Source: Bacillota bacterium (GTDB lineage: Bacteria > Bacillota > Dethiobacteria > Dethiobacterales > Dethiobacteraceae). Taken from it: a stretch of 39,113 nucleotides of DNA. A program made the translations under genes and the position numbers. This document shows, one piece after another, positions 27,364 to 36,385 of the stretch. Each line of letters begins with the position of its first letter. Positions within the stretch are counted from its first letter, which is position 1. The stretch spans positions 1-39,113 of the forward strand of contig JAAYLG010000042.1 in NCBI GenBank assembly GCA_012522075.1. Reading direction: 5' to 3'. The notes beneath the pieces are model-generated. The model worked only from the letters and a program-made list of their open reading frames with translations, did not search any database and was not told the origin of the DNA.

Positions 27364-30198
27364 TTAAATGGGATTCCTCTTGATATCTTCCAGTTCCTCT
27401 TCAAAATCGGAACCAAGGTAGTATTTTTCAGGCTTCAATTCTTCACCACGCTGCTTGGCCTCCCAGGCAGCCTTAACCTTTTCAGGCTTTGCCGGCTGCT
27501 CGTAAATACGAACGCCGCAGGCATTATTGATGGCATTGATGACAGCCATGTGGCCGGAGCACTGGAAGCACTCGGAACAGCCGCAGGAGCCGTGCGGTCC
27601 GGCAGGACGCGGGTTGTCTTCCACCAGCATCACGTTGAGATCATCGGGAATGTCAAGAATGGTGGGGACACCGCAGCCGGCCATGTTGCCGTGTTTGTCC
27701 TGTGCTTCATATTCCTCGGTCAAAGCGAAACCAATGCTGTGTGACAGTCCACCGTAAGCCTGGCCTTCAACGGCAAGGCGGTTGCCAACCGTACCTACGT
27801 CAGCAACAGTAGTGTATCTTAATACCTTGGTCTTGCCGGTATTGACATCCACTTCCACCAGGGCCACGTTAACGCAATACATATAGGTAGGATTCTTCTC
27901 GCCTTCGCCTGTATTGGGATCCAGCCCGGGCGGCAGGCCGATATTGAACTGGTCGTAATGGCCGACATACTTGGTGGGAATGCCCTCGGCAACCATTTCT
28001 TCATAGGTGCGGTAGGTGCCGTCTTCCTTGCGCATGGCGGCCAGCAGTTTATTGGCGGCGTCAATGGTGGCGTTGCCCGCCATATAGTGGGAGCGGCTTG
28101 CAGCTGCAAGACCGGTATCGGGACAGGTCTTGGTATCGTTCATCACCAGCTTGATCTGCTCGGGTTTAACACCCAGCGGCTCCAGGGCCTTTACGGCATG
28201 GGTCAGGGCTCCAATATCGCCGCCCTGTCCCATATCCTCCCAGGTGCTGTAATGGGTAAAGGTCCCGTCGGGATTCAATTCAAGGGCAACTTCGGCGGAG
28301 TCAAACATACCGATGGTGATAATGAATCCACCCATGCTGATTCCCACGCCCACGTGCCTGCCTTCAGCCTTGGCGGCTTCCGCTTCCGCTTTGTATTGAT
28401 CATAGACAGGTTTGATTTTTTCCAGTAGTTTGGGATATACATAATCATGGTAGGGACGGCTGTTGATGGTCAAATCACCGGGTCGGGCCGCATTGATATA
28501 ACGGAACTCCCACGGGTCAATGCCAGCTTTTTCCGCCAGCATGTCGATTAGTGCTTCCGTTGTGGTGTAAATTTGCGGAGCACCAAAGCCGCGGTAAGCT
28601 ATGTTGTAAGCATGGTTTGTTGCACCGCCGCGGGCCAGCGCCCTGATCTTGGGAATATTGTAGCCGTGGAAACCGACGGAAACCAGGTTATTAAAGATCT
28701 TGGAAGCTACAACGCCATAGGCGCCGTGGTCCAAAGCCACATCATATTCGGCGGCAACGATTTTGCCGTTTTCATCGCATGCTATCCTGCCGTTTGTAAA
28801 GGTGGCCGACCGTTTCCCGCTGAGATGGTTAAATTCTTCATAACTTAAAGTGATTGTAACGGGCATGTTCAGATTCTGTACGGCAGTGACAGCCAGTGCA
28901 TAAGTATGCGGACTGACTGAGTAACCAAAAGAGCCGCCCACCGTGTTTAAGATCATGCGGATATTTTCCTTGGGAATGCCGCAGGCATTGGAAACGGCCT
29001 CGATGGTTTCCGTCATAGCCTGGGATTTGCATAGTATCGTCATCATGCCGTCTTCACCGATGTAGGCTTGGACAACATCAGGTTCAAGGGGCAAGTGGGG
29101 CTCATGCTGCGAATGGAAGCTGCCTTCCACCACATGTGCCGCATTATCGAAATCTTCATCGCTTACTTCACCCTTGAAAAGCGGCTGCTTCAAATAATAG
29201 TTGGGCAGGTCCTCGTGCAACTGGATCGCGTTGGGCATAACGGCTTCGGGGAAGGTCATGTATGCCGGCAATACTTCAAGGTGCTGCTTAACTTTTTTGG
29301 CTGCCTCGCGGGCATGCTCCTCGGTATCGGCGGCCACCAAAGCCACCACATCGCCGCGGCGGCAGATTTTCTTGCCGGCTATAACCGGGAATTCAGTAAT
29401 GCCGCTGCCCATCCGGCGCGGGGTAATAGCCGGTGCATCCAGGTTGTTTGTTCCTTTAACGTCTTTGGCGGTCATTACTTTATACACGCCGGGCATTTTT
29501 TCCGCTTCAGACACATCGATATCAATAATTCTGGCATGATGAACTTCAGAAAGAACCACCGCCAGATGCGCCACACCTTCAGGCAGTTTATGCTTGACAT
29601 CATCGCCATAGTCGGCAAGTCCGCATACTTTGGCCAGAGCGCTCGGCCGCGGATAGCGGGAACCGTAAATGTCTTTTTCTTCTTCGAAATCGTAGGTAAT
29701 TTCTTCCATAGTTGTTTCACCGCGCATTACTTTGGCGGCGGCCATTACGGCATCGACAATAGGCTTGTAGCCGGTGCAGCGGCAAATATTTCTATGCCTG
29801 GCAAACCACTCACGCACTTCTTCACGTGTAGGATTAAGGTTTTCAGAAAGCAGCCCGTAAGCGGAGACAATAAAGCCCGGAGTACAGAAACCGCACTGGA
29901 CGCCACCGTATGTAATCCAAGCCTGCTGCAGGGGATGCAGATGCTGAGGTGTGCCAATGCCCTCAATGGTGAGAACTTTGCTGTATTCCGGGACATCCTT
30001 CATTTTTTTCCTGCATGAACGGACTACTTTGCCGTCAAGAAGTACGGAGCAGGCCCCGCAGACACCCGTGCCGCAGCCAACCTTAACGCCGGTTAGGCCC
30101 ATCCTGCGCAGGACTTTTGCCAGTGAATCCTTTTCCGGGTTGTAAACGACAGCCCTGTCAACTCCATTGATATTTAAAACCTTCCTGTCCAGTCTCAA
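27364..30198 (-). CDS. Molybdopterin-dependent aldehyde oxidoreductase, Mop-type (two [2Fe-2S] domains fused to Mo-binding domain)
   Basis: GVKVGCGTGVCGACSVLLDGKVVRSC; GGVQCGFCTPGFIVSAYG; HRNICRCTGYKPIVDAV; GSRYPRPSALAKVCGLADYGDD; TTG start. Collinear with the Desulfovibrio gigas Mop sequence as remembered. Confidence 0.93.
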   Translation of the reverse strand: MRLDRKVLNINGVDRAVVYNPEKDSLAKVLRRMGLTGVKVGCGTGVCGACSVLLDGKVVRSCRKKMKDVPEYSKVLTIEGIGTPQHLHPLQQAWITYGGVQCGFCTPGFIVSAYGLLSENLNPTREEVREWFARHRNICRCTGYKPIVDAVMAAAKVMRGETTMEEITYDFEEEKDIYGSRYPRPSALAKVCGLADYGDDVKHKLPEGVAHLAVVLSEVHHARIIDIDVSEAEKMPGVYKVMTAKDVKGTNNLDAPAITPRRMGSGITEFPVIAGKKICRRGDVVALVAADTEEHAREAAKKVKQHLEVLPAYMTFPEAVMPNAIQLHEDLPNYYLKQPLFKGEVSDEDFDNAAHVVEGSFHSQHEPHLPLEPDVVQAYIGEDGMMTILCKSQAMTETIEAVSNACGIPKENIRMILNTVGGSFGYSVSPHTYALAVTAVQNLNMPVTITLSYEEFNHLSGKRSATFTNGRIACDENGKIVAAEYDVALDHGAYGVVASKIFNNLVSVGFHGYNIPKIRALARGGATNHAYNIAYRGFGAPQIYTTTEALIDMLAEKAGIDPWEFRYINAARPGDLTINSRPYHDYVYPKLLEKIKPVYDQYKAEAEAAKAEGRHVGVGISMGGFIITIGMFDSAEVALELNPDGTFTHYSTWEDMGQGGDIGALTHAVKALEPLGVKPEQIKLVMNDTKTCPDTGLAAASRSHYMAGNATIDAANKLLAAMRKEDGTYRTYEEMVAEGIPTKYVGHYDQFNIGLPPGLDPNTGEGEKNPTYMYCVNVALVEVDVNTGKTKVLRYTTVADVGTVGNRLAVEGQAYGGLSHSIGFALTEEYEAQDKHGNMAGCGVPTILDIPDDLNVMLVEDNPRPAGPHGSCGCSECFQCSGHMAVINAINNACGVRIYEQPAKPEKVKAAWEAKQRGEELKPEKYYLGSDFEEELEDIKRNPI

Positions 30199-30257
30199 TT
30201 ATACCACCCTTTCTCTTTTTACTTTATACTGAATAGCAAGTATTGTCAGTCAATTTG

Positions 30258-30287
30258 ATTATACGGACAAAACCACCGATATGTCAA
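30258..30287 (-). promoter_or_regulatory. Strong sigma-A promoter upstream of the aldehyde oxidoreductase
   Basis: Minus strand TTGACA (30287-30282), 18-nt spacer, TATAAT (30263-30258): both hexamers match consensus exactly. Confidence 0.8.
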
Positions 30288-30348
30288 TACAAGCAGGATG
30301 CTGTACCGCCCGATGTCAAATAAGGGCGGGCTTAGCGGCAGCATAAAG

Positions 30349-31647
30349 TTAGGCTTGCTTTGTCAGGTAATACGCGCAGAAAGGTACAAAACGGCCGTCG
30401 GAATACACATGAAGGCTGCAACTGCGCAGACGCTCAAGATCAAGATTTCCCGCATCCTGAAAAGCCATGGCTGTTATGGTAAAGCTGTGGGAACGTATGC
30501 GGCGAAGAAATCCTTCCAGTGTTTCGATGTCATTGTCCGCACCGGATTCCTCCTGCTTGCCGGAAGCGGCCTCCTCCGCTTTGGGACGCCGCCACCTGCG
30601 CGCCACAAAATTGCGGTTTTGTACCGCGGTTACAGTTTGACAGCAGCTGCTCTCTCCTTTATGCAAAGGATATAAAGTATGATCCTGCATGACAAGATAG
30701 TCGCCATGGAATCCGCACAGGGGATGGTCACAACGGGACGGATGCAGGGAATCCCTGGAAACAAGCTCTCCCGCCTGGTCTTCAATGGCCGCAAGCAGTT
30801 CATCTAGTGTAAAGCGCCGGCTGTCCGACGGTAAAAACGGGAAACGCCCGAAGTAGCTGACAGGCTGAAAGTGGACCCCCCGCACGGCGGGTGAGTGTTT
30901 CACGGCAAAGCGAATGATCCCGCCAATATTGTCTGTGTTGACACCCGGCACGATTGTGGGAACAAGCGTCACACCCAGATTGTACAGACCGCAGTTTTCA
31001 ATTGCCCGCTTTTTAACAGCGAATAATTCCCTTCCGCGCAAAGTGCGGTAAATGCGGTCACTAGTCCCGTCAAACTGCATAAAGACAAATGACAGGCCGG
31101 CTGTGGCAAGATTCCGGACATATTCCCTGTCTTCGGCCAGCCGGACGCCGTTTGTGTTTAACTGGACATACTGACAGCCTGCCTCCTTGGCGGCGGCAAC
31201 AATACGGGGCAGGTCGTCCCGCACGGTAGGCTCGCCGCCGCTTAGCTGGACCAGGGTTTTGCCGGGTTCGGCCAGATCATGCAAATGCTTGCGCAAAGTT
31301 GCAAAAGGTATGTCTTCACCGCTGCCGCCCCCGGCAAAACAGAAAGCGCAGTTAAGGTTGCAGCGTTTTGTTACTTCCAAGAGAACACAGCAGGTGCCCT
31401 GCCGGTGCTCCGGGCACAAGCCGCATGCCCGGGGGCAGTTTTCATTTTCTCCCTCCTCGATCTCGGGCAGATTGCCGCGCCATGTTTCCAGGTCACGCAG
31501 CCCGCGCCAGATGACGGCGGCAAAGTCTCCGTGCTGCGGGCAGGTTTTCTCCAGGTAAACAGTTTTGCCGTAAGCGGCATGAATTGCAGGAATACGCTTT
31601 AAGCAAACAGGACAGACACTATAAGTTCTTCTCTTAATTTCACGCAC
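30349..31647 (-). CDS. Radical SAM protein with N-terminal zinc-ribbon-like motif (TrsS / DVU_1551-1559-neighbourhood type)
   Basis: SVCPVCLKRIPAIHAAYGKTVYLEKTCPQHG; CGLCPEHRQGTCCVLLEVTKRCNLNCAFCFAGGG; LVQLSGGEPTVRDDLP; GTG start. Confidence 0.85.
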   Translation of the reverse strand: MREIKRRTYSVCPVCLKRIPAIHAAYGKTVYLEKTCPQHGDFAAVIWRGLRDLETWRGNLPEIEEGENENCPRACGLCPEHRQGTCCVLLEVTKRCNLNCAFCFAGGGSGEDIPFATLRKHLHDLAEPGKTLVQLSGGEPTVRDDLPRIVAAAKEAGCQYVQLNTNGVRLAEDREYVRNLATAGLSFVFMQFDGTSDRIYRTLRGRELFAVKKRAIENCGLYNLGVTLVPTIVPGVNTDNIGGIIRFAVKHSPAVRGVHFQPVSYFGRFPFLPSDSRRFTLDELLAAIEDQAGELVSRDSLHPSRCDHPLCGFHGDYLVMQDHTLYPLHKGESSCCQTVTAVQNRNFVARRWRRPKAEEAASGKQEESGADNDIETLEGFLRRIRSHSFTITAMAFQDAGNLDLERLRSCSLHVYSDGRFVPFCAYYLTKQA

Positions 31648-31668
31648 AGCCGATTACCCTTTCACAAA

Positions 31669-32412
31669 CTAAGCGCTGCCGGACTGCCCGGGGTAGTAGG
31701 GGCACCTGTCCTTGATACACACTTCATTGGCGGGATACTGGCCGCAAGTATAAGCGATTTTTTCAGAAGCGGGAAAACAAGTAAAATGTTTTTTTGCCGT
31801 CTCTACAGAAAGCATGGATTCTCTTTTGCAGCACCTTGGACCGCCCATGCGGCTCACGGCCTGCAAAGCCAACGCAGTCATCCGGTTTGCTTCTCCTCTT
31901 GCCTCTGTGGAATACGGTGTTGCCTTGTTTATTATTGAATAGGCAATACCCACGCCAATGCAGGCACCGCAGGCGCCATAGGTCCCGCAGATACCTCCGA
32001 CAATAGCTCTTCCCCTGGAGATGGCCTCTTTAACGGCAGCCTCGTCTTTTTTCTTGATGCCGTTCCCATAGGCAGTAACCAGGACAGCAGGGACAATACT
32101 GTGATATTCCGGCCCGTGCATGTGCAGGTTTGGCAGTTTAAATATTTCTACCAGCAGTGCAAGCGGATCGGCAAGATCACTTTGGAGGCATGTTTGCTCT
32201 ACGAGTTCAAGTGTGCTGTTACGATGACAGTCATCACAGACATAGTGCCCTTCCAGGCAGAACATATGGGTAATTTCTTCTTTGCCGCAGTAGAAACACT
32301 TGGCGCGCAGCGGTTTGTCCGGAGTACAGAATAATTCGCGGCCGCAAACCAGGCAGCCGGCAATATTTTCACTGGCAATACAGCATGAGCTTTCATTGCT
32401 CACCTGCCGCAT
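31669..32412 (-). CDS. Cys-rich DUF5714 / C-GCAxxG-C-C-like protein (DVU_1555-like)
   Basis: CLVCGRELFCTPDKPLRAKCFYCGKEEITHMFCLEGHYVCDDCH; GGICGTYGACGACIGVGIAYSI; MGGPRCCKRESMLSVETA; CIKDRCPYYPG. Confidence 0.75.
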   Translation of the reverse strand: MRQVSNESSCCIASENIAGCLVCGRELFCTPDKPLRAKCFYCGKEEITHMFCLEGHYVCDDCHRNSTLELVEQTCLQSDLADPLALLVEIFKLPNLHMHGPEYHSIVPAVLVTAYGNGIKKKDEAAVKEAISRGRAIVGGICGTYGACGACIGVGIAYSIINKATPYSTEARGEANRMTALALQAVSRMGGPRCCKRESMLSVETAKKHFTCFPASEKIAYTCGQYPANEVCIKDRCPYYPGQSGSA

Positions 32413-32507
32413 CCCCCCTTTTGCTTTTCTCAGCGCAAAACCGTGCCGGAAGCAATGCTTTGTCTACGGCACGCCTGCACGCAGCAACGAGCACAAAACA
32501 GCAAGCG

Positions 32508-32705
32508 CTACTTGTCTTCCAATTCTTCTTCAAGCTCTGCAATTCTGCCTTCCGCCAGTTCTTTGCTGATGAAAACCTGTCCACAATCCGGGCAGGCAGG
32601 CAAGTCATGGGAGAAAGTATGCCCGAGGTAGTTAAATACCACCTTTTGCTGTACCAGCTCCTGGGAGCATTTGCCGCATTTCCATCTTCTTTCTTTGTCG
32701 CTCAT
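32508..32705 (-). CDS. Two-CxxC mini redox/zinc-ribbon protein (DVU_1557-like)
   Basis: MSDKERRWKCGKCSQELVQQKVVFNYLGHTFSHDLPACPDCGQVFISKELAEGRIAELEEELEDK; SD GGAGGAG in the 3' end of the upstream gene. Confidence 0.8.
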   Translation of the reverse strand: MSDKERRWKCGKCSQELVQQKVVFNYLGHTFSHDLPACPDCGQVFISKELAEGRIAELEEELEDK

Positions 32706-32710
32706 GACAA

Positions 32711-34960
32711 TTACTCCTCCTCTTTAATGCGGATGCGGTGGTAATAAGCGCTGTGAACCTGGTACGTCTTGGGCCCCACTTCCCGGTACTGCACCCAGTA
32801 TGTGATTACAGGTTTTACCATGCTGGCCAGGCACATGCCATCGCTTTCATCGATAAATTTTTGGCCGGTAGTTTCCGCCAGCCAGATAGCCTCTTTAAGA
32901 TCGCCGGCTGAGATGAGCTTCCGCTCCATTTCTTTTTGCGTCTCATCATCGATCAGCAAAACCAAATCATCCCAGGCATGCTTCTCTGGCGTAAATTCCG
33001 CACCCTCAATACTGGCCATCAGTTTCTTTTTCACCTCCAGGCTGTTGTCCCGCTTTTCCTGCAGGGTGGGCAGCCTATCGCTGCTTCCCGTGTCAAAAAC
33101 CATATCCAAGACGTGAACGGCTTTTTTCTCCTTGAGAGAAAAAACTTCCCGGCAGTTGACACAATAGACGATATACGGTTTTTCGCTTGCCGCTGCCCGG
33201 TTATGCGCAATTTCGTCGTAGAGTGAAGGATTGGCCACACGTATATGCCCGCCATGACCGCAGCAGCGGTTTTTCTCTTTTAATTCTTCCACAGTAATAC
33301 CCGCCTTTTCCGCCAGTTTGCGGACGCCCTCCTGCATTTCCTCATCGCCTCTTGCGTTGCAAGGATCAAAGACAGCCGCTTCCGCAAAAGGTTGAGTCGG
33401 CACAATACTGTCATCCTTGGCGAGAATTTCATACAGGGAGATCCTTCCGATTTCAGGCAAAAACTGCGCAAACAGGCTTTCACAGGTGGCGCAGGCAAAA
33501 ACAAAGACAGGCTTGCCCAGCTCCTCCCATCCCTGCCTTATCCTTTGCAGGTTATCCTCCATGCGTTTATCATCACCAGCCCAGTAAGCTGGTGCGCCGC
33601 AGCAGGCAAGCATCACACCACAAGCATACTTTTGCTCCAGGTAAGCGTAAGTTTTCAGCACATATTCCGGATTTGAGGCACCCAGCTGGCAACCGGGGAA
33701 AAAGACATATTCACAGCTATCTTTCCCTCTGGGAGCGGCAGTATAAGAGCCCTCGGAAGTGGCAAAATCCATCTCCCGCAGCCAGAAATCATGCAAAGCT
33801 GCCGGGTGAACACCATCATTCATCCGCCCGCGCCGCGACAATTGCAGCAGCGAGCCAACGTCCACATTTTCCGGGCAGATTGACTTGCAGTACCCGCAAA
33901 TATTGCAGGAATAAGCTTGCCTGGTCAGCGACCGGGTGGAAAAAGGCGGATTAACCTGGGTGTCGGCAAAAACTTCCACAGCAATCATTTTGGGAGTTTT
34001 CTTAAAACGTTTCAGCATCTCACACGCCACCATGCATTTGTCACAATCGCATAAAAGGCAGCGCGCCGCTTCCTGCTTTGCTTCCTCTTCAGTATAGCCG
34101 TCCGGAGAAGAAGCCGCCACTAACGGTTTGGAAACCGCGCCTTCATGATCCAGATAGCGTCCGCAGTAATTTTTATCATAACGCATGTCGGGACTAAGAG
34201 CGGCTTTGCCCGTTTGGAGGTACCCTTCAATGATCTTGGAGACAACAATGCCCTGGGCGATGCCCTCCATCAGCGTGGCTCCGGTCAGCATTCCGCCCAA
34301 AAAAATTTTATTTTCTCTTGTAGTAAACAGCTCGGGATTCCAGCTGTCCAAAAGGCCGAAAGATTCTCCGCCCTCACCGGTAGCTATATACACCGCATCG
34401 TATTCCGCAAGTTCTTCCAGGGAAGTTATTTCGGTATTATAGCGAAAATCAACTTTTACGGCGGAAAATTGTAATTCTAACTCTTCTGCAAATCCGGCAA
34501 AACGGTCGTGGTTGCGCAGCACGCCCCCCCAAGTCCCCTCTTTTTCAAAGACAGTTACATTAAATTTTTTTTGCGCCAGGTTCAGTGCGCAGGAAAGGCC
34601 GGCGACGCCGGCACCGACGACAGCAATGCGTTCCTTCTTCGGCGGGATGGCGTAAGACTGTGGTTTTCTGTTCTTTACATACCGAACACAGGCTGCTTCC
34701 ACGTCACGTATTGCTATTGCCTCGTCACCAAGCAGCGTGCGCTGGCAACGCGTTCGGCAAGGCTGGTCACAAAGTATACTAACAATGAGAGGAAAGACGG
34801 TAGCTTCACGCAACTGTTTGTATGCTCGCGACCATTTGCCTTCAGCCGCCCTTGCCATAAAAGAACGGATGTCCAGGTGGAAAGGGCAGGCATATGAACA
34901 AGAAGCAGGTTCCCCGTGAAAACATTTTGCCGTATATGCAGTTGCTTCTTCAAGCTTCAC
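32711..34960 (-). CDS. FAD/NAD(P)-binding plus Fe-S plus CCG-domain oxidoreductase (GltD-like N-terminus fused to HdrD-like C-terminus)
   Basis: CSYACPFHLDIRSFM; IAVVGAGVAGLSCALNLAQKKFNVTVFEKEGTWGG; NICGYCKSICPENVDVGSLL; CCG-type CGVMLACCGAPA / EKNRCCGHGG; GTG start. Confidence 0.85.
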   Translation of the reverse strand: MKLEEATAYTAKCFHGEPASCSYACPFHLDIRSFMARAAEGKWSRAYKQLREATVFPLIVSILCDQPCRTRCQRTLLGDEAIAIRDVEAACVRYVKNRKPQSYAIPPKKERIAVVGAGVAGLSCALNLAQKKFNVTVFEKEGTWGGVLRNHDRFAGFAEELELQFSAVKVDFRYNTEITSLEELAEYDAVYIATGEGGESFGLLDSWNPELFTTRENKIFLGGMLTGATLMEGIAQGIVVSKIIEGYLQTGKAALSPDMRYDKNYCGRYLDHEGAVSKPLVAASSPDGYTEEEAKQEAARCLLCDCDKCMVACEMLKRFKKTPKMIAVEVFADTQVNPPFSTRSLTRQAYSCNICGYCKSICPENVDVGSLLQLSRRGRMNDGVHPAALHDFWLREMDFATSEGSYTAAPRGKDSCEYVFFPGCQLGASNPEYVLKTYAYLEQKYACGVMLACCGAPAYWAGDDKRMEDNLQRIRQGWEELGKPVFVFACATCESLFAQFLPEIGRISLYEILAKDDSIVPTQPFAEAAVFDPCNARGDEEMQEGVRKLAEKAGITVEELKEKNRCCGHGGHIRVANPSLYDEIAHNRAAASEKPYIVYCVNCREVFSLKEKKAVHVLDMVFDTGSSDRLPTLQEKRDNSLEVKKKLMASIEGAEFTPEKHAWDDLVLLIDDETQKEMERKLISAGDLKEAIWLAETTGQKFIDESDGMCLASMVKPVITYWVQYREVGPKTYQVHSAYYHRIRIKEEE

Positions 34961-35115
34961 CTATGATCATTCCTTTCCGCTATCATTGTTGGTCAGGAGT
35001 CATTTCCGGTGCATTATGCTTTTTTCTTCATTATACATGAGATTCGGCTGTAAAGACAGAGTAAAATTTATACCCCCCCTTACGCCGCCGGCAGCGGGAA
35101 CTTCTATATGAAAAG

Positions 35116-35152
35116 AAAAACTGCGGCAGAACTTTTTCAAGCTCAACCGCAG
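35116..35152 (-). terminator. Terminator overlapping the apbE stop codon
   Basis: Minus strand CTGCGG-TTGAGCTTGAAAAAGTTCTG-CCGCAG followed by TTTTTC. Confidence 0.55.
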
Positions 35153-36267
35153 CCTTCCTTCCTCGTGTTACGACCTGTTCCGTTAAGAATTGGTCGCGCC
35201 CGCGCTTTTAAAATAGTCTTCATTCCCGGAGTTGTTTTTATTGTCCCGTCCGGCATGACCCAAAGGGCTTCCACGCCGGGCAGATTTTCGGCCAAAGCCA
35301 GTGCCTCCTCAAAAGGCATTAAAAAGAGCGCTGTAGAAAGAAAGTCGGCCACCCCCGAATCTTCCGTCACCACGGTCACTGCATGGTAATAGGTGCCGGG
35401 CAGCAGTGTCTCCGGGTCAATTATATGATGATACTTTTTCCCGTCTACAACATAAAAACGCTGATAATCCCCGCTGCTGACAACTGAAGCATTCTCCACA
35501 TACACAACATCAAGTACCCCTTGATCGGAGACAATGGAACTTCCGGGATCCTGGATACCGATATTCCAGCGCTTCCTTTTGCCGTCCAGCGGCCTGCCGA
35601 TGGTCCGGATATTGCCGCCGGCACTGATCACTCCGGATGCCAGGCCCTTTGCCTGCAGTTCCCGGGCCACAACTTCAGTTGCGTAGCCTTTGGCTACCGC
35701 CCCCACATCCAGGCTCATCTCCGGGTCGGCAAGGTAAACAGTATTTTGCTCATCATCAATGACAACTTGAGAGATGTCGGTATGTGCCGCCGCTTTTTTC
35801 AGCAATTCCATGGGCGGAAGCTTGGCGTTTTCCGGGAAATCTTTCCCTTCAGTCCGGTAATCATGCCAGATCTTGAGCACGGCACCCATGGCAATATTTG
35901 CCTGTTTCGCAGTTTGATGCCATTCCTTGGCAAAAAGCAACAAATCAATAATCTCTTGGTCCACTTTCACCGGCTCTTTGCCGGCATTGTCATTAATGGT
36001 TTTGAGATTGTTAATGCCTTCATAATTGTTATAAATGTCATAAAGCCTGTGCAGTTCAAAAAAACGCTGCGAGGCGTACGCAAAATAGCGTTCAAACTCT
36101 TCCTCCGATTCCGTGTAAGCCACTATCTGAATCATGGTATCGAAGGCATGAAAAAAAGTGTCTGTATACCTGTTGTATTTGTTTTTTGGCGTGCAGCCGC
36201 CCAACAGCGGCAGGCAGAGGGCAATACATAAAAGTATTGCTGCTACTTTTCTTCTCACAAGCATCAC
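35143..36267 (-). CDS. apbE: FAD:protein FMN transferase (ApbE), lipoprotein
   Basis: Lipobox LPLLGGC; DVGAVAKGYATEVVARELQAKGLASGVISAGGNIRTIG; HHIIDPETLLPGTYYHAVTVVTEDSGVADFLSTALFLM. Confidence 0.95.
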   Translation of the reverse strand: MMLVRRKVAAILLCIALCLPLLGGCTPKNKYNRYTDTFFHAFDTMIQIVAYTESEEEFERYFAYASQRFFELHRLYDIYNNYEGINNLKTINDNAGKEPVKVDQEIIDLLLFAKEWHQTAKQANIAMGAVLKIWHDYRTEGKDFPENAKLPPMELLKKAAAHTDISQVVIDDEQNTVYLADPEMSLDVGAVAKGYATEVVARELQAKGLASGVISAGGNIRTIGRPLDGKRKRWNIGIQDPGSSIVSDQGVLDVVYVENASVVSSGDYQRFYVVDGKKYHHIIDPETLLPGTYYHAVTVVTEDSGVADFLSTALFLMPFEEALALAENLPGVEALWVMPDGTIKTTPGMKTILKARARPILNGTGRNTRKEGCG

Positions 36268-36333
36268 CTTTTTTATTATAGCAAATACTTGTTGCCAATA
36301 ATATTAGTTATTTCTAGCAAAACGGCCGCAAAA

Positions 36334-36361
36334 ATACTCCCCCGCCACGGCGGGGGAGCTT
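36334..36361 (-). terminator. Terminator between FMN-binding lipoprotein gene and apbE
   Basis: Minus strand CTCCCCCGC-CGTG-GCGGGGGAG followed by TATTTTTG. Confidence 0.7.
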
Positions 36362-36385
36362 GCAGTACTCATGTTAACAAAACGT

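Noticed and set aside
29068-30018. 316-aa plus-strand ORF
   Set aside because: Antisense to the aldehyde oxidoreductase, whose family motifs are clear in the minus frame.
30199-30348. Molybdenum-cofactor riboswitch upstream of the aldehyde oxidoreductase
   Set aside because: The promoter at 30258-30287 leaves only about 50 nt of leader before the TTG start, too short for a Moco riboswitch, and no matching structure is evident.
30349-31647. Selenocysteine (in-frame UGA) in the radical SAM protein, as reported for some TrsS members
   Set aside because: The ORF is continuous with no internal TGA and ends in TAA directly after CAYYLTKQA; this copy appears to be a Cys form.
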